Below, one piece after another: positions 7,378 to 12,190 of a DNA stretch of 13,337 nt. Within the stretch, counting starts at the first letter, position 1; every line of letters starts with the position of its first letter. The notes beneath the pieces were generated by a model. That model did no database searches, had not been told where the DNA came from, and saw only the letters and a list, made by a program, of their open reading frames with translations. This stretch comes from Micromonosporaceae bacterium (lineage in GTDB: Bacteria; Actinomycetota; Actinomycetes; Mycobacteriales; Micromonosporaceae): positions 1 to 13,337 of the forward strand of contig JAFMQQ010000036.1 in assembly GCA_017354595.1 (NCBI GenBank), read 5' to 3'. The position numbers and the translations under genes are program-made.

Positions 7378-7868
7378 CCGCCCGCCAGGCCCGCCCCGCC
7401 GACCTGGCGGCCGCGCTGCGCGTCTGGCGACTGGCGAACACCGCCCGGGGAAGGGCGCCGGACCCGGACCGGATCGCCCGGGTACGCGCCAAACTCACCG
7501 AACCCGGCGCCCTGGTGCTGGTGGCGCAGCAGGATGGCGAGACGATCGGCATGGCGCTGGCCGAGCCGGGGCGCGATACCGATGGTTCTGGTGCTCCGCT
7601 GCCCGGCGTGTGCCACATCTCGATGGTCTTCGTACACCCCGACCACTGGGGCAGGCACGTCGGGCAGCAGTTGCTCGACGCGCTGGGCGAGCAGGCCGGC
7701 GGGCGCGGGTACCGGATGCTCCAGCTCTGGACCGGGCAGGCCAACGACCGGGCGCGGCGGCTGTACCAGCGGGCCGGCTTCCAGCCGACCGGCCGGACGA
7801 AGAAGCACGGCGGTCAGACCATCATCCAGTACTGGAAGTCGACTGTGGACGGTCCGGGCGGTCGCTGA
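7374..7868 (+). CDS. GNAT family N-acetyltransferase
   Basis: Protein of 164 residues starting at GTG 7374, a GTGA overlap with the preceding stop. The acetyl-CoA site is visible as VFVHPDHWGRHVGQQLL (a Q/R-x-x-G-x-G/A variant) after the beta-4 strand HISMVFV. The family C-terminus follows as LQLWTGQANDRARRLYQRAGF. Such enzymes acetylate amines on small molecules or proteins. Being last and translationally coupled, it probably belongs to the operon and may modify an amine intermediate, or it may protect against one. No separate ribosome binding site is obvious. A hairpin suited to termination lies 34 bases after the stop. Confidence 0.87.
   Translation: MTARQARPADLAAALRVWRLANTARGRAPDPDRIARVRAKLTEPGALVLVAQQDGETIGMALAEPGRDTDGSGAPLPGVCHISMVFVHPDHWGRHVGQQLLDALGEQAGGRGYRMLQLWTGQANDRARRLYQRAGFQPTGRTKKHGGQTIIQYWKSTVDGPGGR
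7825..7836. repeat. perfect 12-base palindrome related to the TCCA/TGGA motif
   Basis: TCCAGTACTGGA equals its own reverse complement. It has the same TCCA and TGGA arms with a 4-base centre, near the 3' end of the acetyltransferase gene. Confidence 0.5.
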
Positions 7869-7901
7869 GGTCCGGGTACGGTCTGGACGCCCGCCGCCGG
7901 G

Positions 7902-7963
7902 CGCCGCTGGCGCGCCGGTCGTCAGCACGATGCTGCTGATCGGTCCCGGCCACGCCAGCGGCG
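7902..7963. terminator. large nested hairpin between convergent genes, likely bidirectional terminator
   Basis: CGCCGCTGGCG (7902-7912) and CGCCAGCGGCG (7953-7963) are a perfect 11-base inverted repeat. Inside the 40-base loop, TCAGCA (7922-7927) pairs with TGCTGA (7934-7939). The element sits between the acetyltransferase gene and the oppositely oriented membrane-protein gene, so it could stop transcripts from both sides. There is no U-tract, as is common for actinomycete terminators. Confidence 0.55.
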
Positions 7964-7981
7964 GTTGAGCGGCTCAGTCAC

Positions 7982-8266
7982 TCAGCTACTGGATTCGACA
8001 CTGCTCGTTGGTGAGCTGCTCGCGGCACGGCGGGTGACCACGGCCGCCACCGCGACACCGACGATGGCCAGGACGACCTGCAGTGCGGCCTTCTTCCAGC
8101 CGTAGCCCGCGTGGCCGAGGATCGCGCCGAGGACCGCGGCGATCAACGCGCCGACGACAGACGAGACAGGAGCGAGCCACAGCGCGTTCGGTGCTCGGCG
8201 CAGGACCGCAGCCCCGATGCCGCCGATCACGATGCCGATGACGATGGCGGCCACGAAGTTGATCAT
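7982..8266 (-). CDS. GlsB/YeaQ/YmgE family small membrane protein
   Basis: Protein of 94 residues with three hydrophobic segments (about 3-21, 28-52 and 58-79) rich in Gly, Ala, Val and Ile. The N-terminal pattern INFVAAIVIGIVIGGIGAAVL and the GALIAAVLGAILGH turn match the GlsB/YeaQ/YmgE (transglycosylase-associated) family of inner-membrane proteins, often linked to general stress. A hydrophilic Ser-rich tail ends the chain. The start is firm: on the minus strand a perfect GGAGGT (8274-8279) lies 7 bases before ATG. It is a single gene that converges on the operon. Confidence 0.85.
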   Translation of the reverse strand: MINFVAAIVIGIVIGGIGAAVLRRAPNALWLAPVSSVVGALIAAVLGAILGHAGYGWKKAALQVVLAIVGVAVAAVVTRRAASSSPTSSVESSS

Positions 8267-8280
8267 GTTTATTACCTCCG

Positions 8281-8344
8281 GTCAAGACAACGGTTGACGA
8301 AGTCCCCAGAACCCTCCACCCGGGCAGGGGTACTCTGTCAAGAC
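8281..8344. repeat. short repeats upstream of the YeaQ-family gene
   Basis: GTCAAGAC occurs at 8281-8288 and again at 8337-8344. GTCAA (8281-8285) also pairs with TTGAC (8294-8298) across a short loop. On the minus strand the outer copy contains TTGACA, which could be a -35 box, but I see no good -10 at the right distance. These may be regulatory sites for the small membrane protein; the evidence is weak. Confidence 0.2.
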
Positions 8345-8406
8345 CGAAAATCCTCAACTTCGCCAGGCCAGCGGTCGGTCACCGTCGCGGACGCCGCCGG
8401 CGGCGT

Positions 8407-8412
8407 TAGGGT
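8407..8412 (+). promoter_or_regulatory. -10 box for leaderless transcript of HIT remnant
   Basis: TAGGGT fits TANNNT and ends 6 bases before ATG 8419, with no Shine-Dalgarno between. This is the arrangement expected of a leaderless actinomycete mRNA. No -35 box is evident. Its survival in front of a broken gene suggests that the deletion is recent or that the short product is still made. Confidence 0.45.
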
Positions 8413-8418
8413 CCCTGG

Positions 8419-8568
8419 ATGTTCGACATCGGGCAGTACGAGCGCCGGGTTCGCAACGGTCCGTGCTTCGTCTGCGCGCTCGTTGCTGGCCACCCGGACT
8501 ACCGGCACCACGTGGTGTACGGGGCCGAGAAGGCGAGGCTGGCCCAACGGGTCCGGGACCACCTGTAG
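8419..8568 (+). pseudogene. HIT-family protein gene with internal deletion (49 codons left)
   Basis: The reading frame MFDIGQYERRVR then NGPCFVCALVAG and HPDYRHHVVY matches the start of actinobacterial HIT (histidine triad) nucleotide hydrolases, including the CxxC-like CFVC. Right after VVY (residue 34) the frame jumps to GAEKARLAQRVRDHL and stops, which looks like the helical end of the same family. The middle, including the HxHxH catalytic triad of a normal protein of about 140 residues, is missing. The simplest explanation is an in-frame internal deletion of roughly 90 codons. The promoter-like TAGGGT is kept. It might instead be a real 49-residue protein, but it cannot be an active HIT enzyme. 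Confidence 0.6.
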
Positions 8569-8631
8569 CATGGACGACTGTACCGTCGACCCGGACCTGC
8601 GCCCACCGTCGACGGCGAGTCGAGGATGGCA

Positions 8632-8677
8632 GAATCGCACCCAGGGCCGAATCGCATCAAGAAGGCCGAATCGCATC
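8632..8677 (+). repeat. three direct repeats GAATCGCAYC upstream of Uma2 gene
   Basis: GAATCGCACC (8632-8641), GAATCGCATC (8649-8658) and GAATCGCATC (8668-8677) are spaced 17 and 19 bases apart. The last two extend to GGCCGAATCGCATC. They end just before the AGGAGGT ribosome binding site of the next gene. Possible roles are a regulator-binding array in the leader or a small tandem duplication. Confidence 0.6.
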
Positions 8678-8691
8678 TAGGAGGTGTGGCT

Positions 8692-9258
8692 GTGACTGCA
8701 GCGGTGCTCGGCGACCATGGCCTGCCCTGGACCGAGGAGGACTACCTCGCACTCGGCGAGACCAGGGACCGCGTGGAACTCATCGACGGGAGTCTCCTTG
8801 TGAGCCCGGCCCCAAGCCCGAAGCACCAGCAGGTCTCCCGCCGGCTGGCCAACGCCCTCGAACCGATGGCAAACGAGGCCAGCCTGGAGGTCTACGAGGC
8901 GATCAATGTGCGCCTGCGCACCGGCCGCATCCCGATCCCGGACCTGGCCATCGTGGAGACGATCGACCCCGAAGAACCGGTCGTCGACGTGGCCGCGGTA
9001 CGCCTGGTGTGCGAGATCGTCTCGCCCGGCAATCCGGCCGTGGACCGGGTGCTCAAGATGCAGCTGTACGCCGAGGCCGGCATCGGCTGGTACCTGCTGG
9101 TCGAGTCCGAGCCCAAGTCGATCGCCCTGCGGCTGTTCCGGTTGGAGGGCAGCCACTATGCGGAGCACGCGGCCGGAGTTCCCGGCATCCCACTGGAGAT
9201 GACCGAACCAGTCGCCGTCACGATCGATCCCGCCTCGCTGGTGGCGCCCCGCGGTTAG
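8692..9258 (+). CDS. Uma2 family (DUF820) putative restriction-endonuclease-fold protein
   Basis: Protein of 188 residues, the usual Uma2 length. GTG 8692 is chosen because AGGAGGT (8679-8685) lies 6 bases upstream; the frame is open back to ATG 8626, which would add a repeat-encoded leader (AESH twice). Family marks are RVELIDGSLLVSPAPSPKHQ near the N-terminus, the PD of PIPDLAIVE (D84), the E108 of VCEIVSPGN, K122 (DRVLKM) and the following YAEAGIGWYLLV. D84, E108 and K122 would be the PD-(D/E)xK nuclease-type site. Natural substrates of Uma2 proteins are largely unknown, and the family is often multicopy in actinomycetes and cyanobacteria. It converges on the next gene with one base between the stop codons. 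Confidence 0.88.
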   Translation: MTAAVLGDHGLPWTEEDYLALGETRDRVELIDGSLLVSPAPSPKHQQVSRRLANALEPMANEASLEVYEAINVRLRTGRIPIPDLAIVETIDPEEPVVDVAAVRLVCEIVSPGNPAVDRVLKMQLYAEAGIGWYLLVESEPKSIALRLFRLEGSHYAEHAAGVPGIPLEMTEPVAVTIDPASLVAPRG

Positions 9259-9259
9259 C

Positions 9260-10015
9260 TCACCCGGTGCTGGTCCAGTGCGACAGGTCGTCAAAGAGGA
9301 TCGGCAGCACCCGGTCCCGGTACGGTCCGGTCAGCAGCGCCACGCCCCGCTGGTCGCCCGGGATCGCCAGCACCTTCTGCTGCTGCGCGGTGGGGAGCAG
9401 GTCGTGCAGCCGCCCGGCGAGTACCGCCGCCCCGTTGAAGTCGGCGCGGGAGGCGACGAAGAGCACCGGTACCTTAAGCTGCTTGACCTTGGGCTCGACC
9501 GGCTCGCCCGTCGCCGCCAGGGTCTCGTTGCCGGAGAGCCAGACCAGGCCGCCGATGCCCGGCTTCCCGCCGGCCGTCAGGAAGATGGAGATGTCCGCTC
9601 CGGCCCCCGCACCCATCAGCGCCACCCGCTTCGCGCCGGCCGCCTTGAGCCGATCCACCAGTACGCCCGCCTCGGCGACCGGGTCGCTTCCCGGGTCCCA
9701 GATCAGCACGTGGTACCCCCGACCGACCAGCAGCCGGCCGAACGACAGCCACTGGCAGATGCCGCGGCCCTGGTCCGGGGTGAGCAGCACCCCCTTGGCG
9801 CCCTTGCCGAGCAGTACCGCGGTGGGTCCCGTCCCGGCCAGCCGGTGCGCGCCCGCGCTGGGTAGGCAACTGTCCACACGGGACGCGGCGGAGGGTGCGG
9901 CGGACGGGGTGACCCAGTGCGCGGGCGGCGTCGCGGTGCCGGCCCGGCCACACCCGGTGAGCGCGACCAGCAGCGCGCAGGCGACCAGGCCCGCCCGGTG
10001 CCGCCGACCGCTCAT
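9260..10015 (-). CDS. lipoprotein with inactive alpha/beta-hydrolase-like fold
   Basis: Protein of 251 residues. A positive N-terminus (SGRRHR), a hydrophobic core and the lipobox LTGC with Cys22 predict a secreted lipoprotein anchored outside the membrane. After a Pro/Ala/Ser linker (about 27-45), strand-helix alternation such as GVLLTP, YHVLIWDPGS, RVALMGAGAGAD and LKVPVLFVASRADF resembles an alpha/beta hydrolase. The nucleophile elbow G-x-S-x-G reads G135-A-G137-A-G139, so the Ser is gone. The usual His near the end falls in PGDQRG, where Arg223 stands instead. D192 of SRADF keeps the acid position. It is therefore probably a binding or structural protein. C50 and C87 could pair in a disulfide. 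Weak ribosome binding; see the -10 box just upstream. Confidence 0.75.
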   Translation of the reverse strand: MSGRRHRAGLVACALLVALTGCGRAGTATPPAHWVTPSAAPSAASRVDSCLPSAGAHRLAGTGPTAVLLGKGAKGVLLTPDQGRGICQWLSFGRLLVGRGYHVLIWDPGSDPVAEAGVLVDRLKAAGAKRVALMGAGAGADISIFLTAGGKPGIGGLVWLSGNETLAATGEPVEPKVKQLKVPVLFVASRADFNGAAVLAGRLHDLLPTAQQQKVLAIPGDQRGVALLTGPYRDRVLPILFDDLSHWTSTG

Positions 10016-10023
10016 AGGAAGCG

Positions 10024-10029
10024 ACTGTA
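10024..10029 (-). promoter_or_regulatory. -10 box TACAGT, likely leaderless promoter of the lipoprotein gene
   Basis: On the minus strand TACAGT ends 8 bases before the ATG and no Shine-Dalgarno is present. The same GGTACAGTC context and the same 8-base spacing occur before the SUFU-domain gene. Confidence 0.5.
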
Positions 10030-10088
10030 CCGGCGCCCGGCACTCGCCGGTGCAGGATCCGTTATCCCGATCCCGCCGGAGGCGACGG

Positions 10089-11129
10089 TCAGCCGACCTC
10101 GGCGACGATGTTGCCGTCCCGGTCGCGGATCTGTGACTTGACTATCTCAACCGTCAGCCCGGGCGCGCTGGGCAGCCGGTAGGTTCCAGCGACCGGGCGC
10201 AGCGCCGCCGCCAGCTCGTCCAGGACCGGTGCCGGCAGCTGGAGCTCCAGCAGGTCACGGTCCCGGTGCGTGATCGCCAGCCGGTCGCCGGGTAGCAGTT
10301 CGATGCTTCGATCCGGGCCGTCGATCAGCAGACCTCGACCGAAGCTCAGGCGGGCCGGCAGTACCCGGGCGATGCCCTCGGCCGCCTTGGCGCCGAACGT
10401 CAACGTGGTGCCGGTACCGGTCTGCCAGCCAGATTCCTGGACGAAGAGTGAACCGGTCGAGGAGCCGTCCCGGCGTACTCCTTCGGCGATCGCCGCGGCG
10501 ACGGACGGCTCGGCGGTGAGGTCGGCGCGGGCCAGGTCGGTGACGAAGAGTGGCAGGTGGGTGGCGAGTACCTGGAGCAGTTGCGCCGCATCCCACCGCT
10601 CGATCGCGGCGTACTCCTCCAGCGTGATGCCGACCAGCTGGAGGAAGCGCAGCCGGCCGTGGGGCGTATCGATAAGGGGCAGTTCCGGGTCCTCGGTGAA
10701 GACGACGGCGCGGATCGCGGTCTGCGGCTCGGTCAGACTGATCGGGCCGTTGAGATCCACGTGGTGACCGGCGGCGAACGAGTTGCCGGAGTCGAACACA
10801 TAGCGGGCCAGGTTCTGCAGCAGGGCCAGCGCCCAGACCGGCGGTTCGCTCTGCGGCTGCGGCCGGGCCAGGCGCAGGGTCAACTCGAAGCCCCAGCCGG
10901 ACTCCTCCGGGTCATCCGACTCCTTGGCGTACAGCTCCGACATGCCGTAGCTGACGAAGTGCCAGTGGTCGTCGCGCCGGTACACGCTGATGCCATCGAG
11001 CGGGTCGGGTCCGCCCAGGCTCCACTTCACCAGCGTGCCGTAGTGCTTCGGAACCACACCGGGATAGAGCTGCTGCAGCGCCCGGTCGATCGCCTCCCAG
11101 CCGGGCGCGCCGTCCTCCGCGTCAGCCAT
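10089..11129 (-). CDS. SUFU (suppressor of fused) domain protein
   Basis: Protein of 346 residues. Residues 9-90 carry the SUFU signature: GWEAIDRALQQLY, P-KHYGTLVKW, LGGPDPLDGISVY (38-50), HWHFVSYGMSELYAKE (55-70) and the SGWGFELTLRL strand. A second alpha/beta region (about 95-210) contains LDTPHG-like and LQLVGITLEEYAAI segments, and a further C-terminal part reaches 346. In animals SUFU restrains Hedgehog signalling. Comparative genomics has placed bacterial SUFU proteins among immunity proteins of polymorphic toxin systems. No toxin gene is visible here, so it may be an orphan immunity protein or have another role. The start at 11129 fits the conserved N-terminus and the -10 box 8 bases upstream; the frame stays open further upstream, but without support. 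Confidence 0.85.
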   Translation of the reverse strand: MADAEDGAPGWEAIDRALQQLYPGVVPKHYGTLVKWSLGGPDPLDGISVYRRDDHWHFVSYGMSELYAKESDDPEESGWGFELTLRLARPQPQSEPPVWALALLQNLARYVFDSGNSFAAGHHVDLNGPISLTEPQTAIRAVVFTEDPELPLIDTPHGRLRFLQLVGITLEEYAAIERWDAAQLLQVLATHLPLFVTDLARADLTAEPSVAAAIAEGVRRDGSSTGSLFVQESGWQTGTGTTLTFGAKAAEGIARVLPARLSFGRGLLIDGPDRSIELLPGDRLAITHRDRDLLELQLPAPVLDELAAALRPVAGTYRLPSAPGLTVEIVKSQIRDRDGNIVAEVG

Positions 11130-11137
11130 GGTCGATG

Positions 11138-11143
11138 ACTGTA
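11138..11143 (-). promoter_or_regulatory. -10 box TACAGT, likely leaderless promoter of the SUFU gene
   Basis: On the minus strand TACAGT ends 8 bases before the ATG at 11129, in the same GGTACAGTC context as the lipoprotein promoter. No ribosome binding site or clear -35 box is seen. Confidence 0.5.
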
Positions 11144-11171
11144 CCGCACCGGCAGGCGAACCGCCCGACCG

Positions 11172-11182
11172 TCCAACGTGGA
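11172..11182. repeat. TCCA-N3-TGGA site (intergenic)
   Basis: TCCAACGTGGA lies between the divergent SUFU and frameshifted genes. It is flanked by CCG on the left and CGG on the right, which extends the symmetry to a longer palindrome-like unit. Confidence 0.6.
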
Positions 11183-11258
11183 CGGTGGTCAGCCTCGGGG
11201 CAGAGCGAAGACCAGGCTCACCGCCGGGGCGAGGGGTGTCCGGCCGGCCAGCCGCGGT

Positions 11259-11264
11259 TAGGCT
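11259..11264 (+). promoter_or_regulatory. -10 box TAGGCT before the frameshifted gene
   Basis: TAGGCT fits TANNNT and ends 6 bases before GTG 11271 with no Shine-Dalgarno, as expected for a leaderless transcript. It is divergent from the SUFU promoter. Confidence 0.45.
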
Positions 11265-11270
11265 GGCCGG

Positions 11271-11643
11271 GTGGACGACTACACGCCTGCGCCGGCCACC
11301 GTCGAAGGGATGCTGGCGTTCGTGGCCGCCGTCCTCGGGTACCCGGCCGGTGCTGGACGAGCACCTGGCCGACAACGACGAGATCCTGCCGCACGTGCTG
11401 ATGGCCGACCTGACCCGGTGGTTCGTCGCCGCTGTGGCTGCCGGCCAGCCCGTTGACTGCTTCGCCGCGGCCGTTGAAGTGCTTTACACCAGCCCGGATG
11501 AGCAGCTCCGCAACGTGGTCGGTGTGTCGTTCATGGAGATCCTGGCCCTCGGCCCGGATGACCGGGAACTGGCCGCGATCGAGGCGCTGGGTGCCGTAGC
11601 CGGTCCGGCCACCATCGCCGACCTGAAGGTGTACCGCGGCTGA
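11271..11643 (+). pseudogene. small conserved protein gene with a one-base frameshift
   Basis: From GTG 11271 the frame gives MDDYTPAPATVEGMLAFVAAVLGYP, then loses sense. A second frame picks up at about 11338-11350 with RPVLDEHLADNDEILPHVLMADL and continues as RWFVAAVAAG, FAAAVEVLYTS and VVGVSFMEILALG to TGA 11641-11643. The span is 373 bases, one more than a multiple of three, so one base was gained (or two lost) near 11337-11350. The repaired protein would have about 123 residues and resembles small helical actinobacterial proteins with a DNxELLPHLLMAD core (DUF7674-like by memory, unverified). GTG 11350 could still start a 97-residue version. It may be a genuine mutation, a programmed frameshift or a sequencing error. 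Confidence 0.65.
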
Positions 11644-11647
11644 ACCG

Positions 11648-11658
11648 TCCAATATGGA
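11648..11658. repeat. TCCA-N3-TGGA site (between convergent genes)
   Basis: TCCAATATGGA lies 5 bases after the stop of the frameshifted gene and before the end of the next, convergent gene. The 13-base string TCCAATATGGACA also occurs inside the M24 gene at 1162-1174. Confidence 0.6.
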
Positions 11659-11682
11659 CAGCAACGTGCGAGGCGGAGAGCA

Positions 11683-12090
11683 TCAGAGGCAGAGCACGGC
11701 GTGGATGTGCCCGGCCTGGGCGGTACGTAGCCGGTACTCGATCCGCCCGGAGCGGTCGGGCAGGAACGCGCCCGCGTCCTGAGCAAAGAGGATCCGGTCC
11801 GGCCGTTCCAGACTGACCTCGACCGCGGAGCGCCGCGGGTGACGCAACGGCAGGTCGATCCGCTTGGCCCGGCCGGCGAAGACCACCAGGCTGGTGTTGC
11901 TGATCCCGATCGCGCCGCTGACCAGGTCCTTCCGCCAGTTGGCGTACTGCCCGGGGGCCCGGTAGTCCCGCCAGGTGATCGAGCCGATCAGCCCCTCCTC
12001 CAGCAGGATCAGGCTCTCCGAGCGCAGCCTGGCCCGCAGCTGCTCGGGTAACCGTCCCGAACCGAGCACCAGCCGGGCCAACACGTTCAC
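11683..12090 (-). CDS. conserved hypothetical protein, 135 residues
   Basis: Not recognised. The start is taken at GTG 12090 because a TAGCCT box ends 7 bases upstream and the sequence beyond reads as low-complexity; a second in-frame GTG is two codons later. The chain begins LARLVLGSGRLPEQLRARL, then a mostly beta pattern follows (ESLILLEEGLIGSITW, KDLVSGAIGISNTSLVVFAG, RIDLPL, SAVEVSLERPDRILFA, GRIEYRLRT) and a short helix ends it. This alternation, with a GRAKRIDLPL strand, is reminiscent of bacterial PH/GRAM-like domains, but that is a guess. There is no signal peptide or membrane segment. It is transcribed divergently from hrpA across 100 bases. Confidence 0.7.
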   Translation of the reverse strand: MNVLARLVLGSGRLPEQLRARLRSESLILLEEGLIGSITWRDYRAPGQYANWRKDLVSGAIGISNTSLVVFAGRAKRIDLPLRHPRRSAVEVSLERPDRILFAQDAGAFLPDRSGRIEYRLRTAQAGHIHAVLCL

Positions 12091-12097
12091 AGGCCCG

Positions 12098-12103
12098 AGG
12101 CTA
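12098..12103 (-). promoter_or_regulatory. -10 box TAGCCT, likely leaderless promoter of the 135-residue protein
   Basis: On the minus strand TAGCCT ends 7 bases before GTG 12090, with no Shine-Dalgarno sequence in between. Confidence 0.45.
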
Positions 12104-12173
12104 GTGGTCCGGCTCCACCTCGACCCCGCCGCACAGCCAGGCAAATCACTCGGCACACCACCACTGGCGCCCG

Positions 12174-12179
12174 TAGAGT
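12174..12179 (+). promoter_or_regulatory. -10 box TAGAGT upstream of hrpA
   Basis: TAGAGT fits TANNNT and ends 11 bases before ATG 12191, so the transcript would have a leader of only about 4-5 bases. No -35 box or strong ribosome binding site is seen. Confidence 0.4.
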
Positions 12180-12190
12180 TGCAGGCTGAC

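Noticed and set aside
8338..8571. Minus-strand frame of 77 residues behind a TACAGT box (8577-8582)
   Set aside because: It is antisense to the HIT remnant, its box is only 5 bases from the ATG, and the translation resembles no family. The box may be chance or a relic.
10030..10073. Small inverted repeats CCGGCG/CGCCGG and GGATC/GATCC as a terminator for the SUFU gene
   Set aside because: Stems are only 5-6 bases, and the first overlaps the lipoprotein promoter region.
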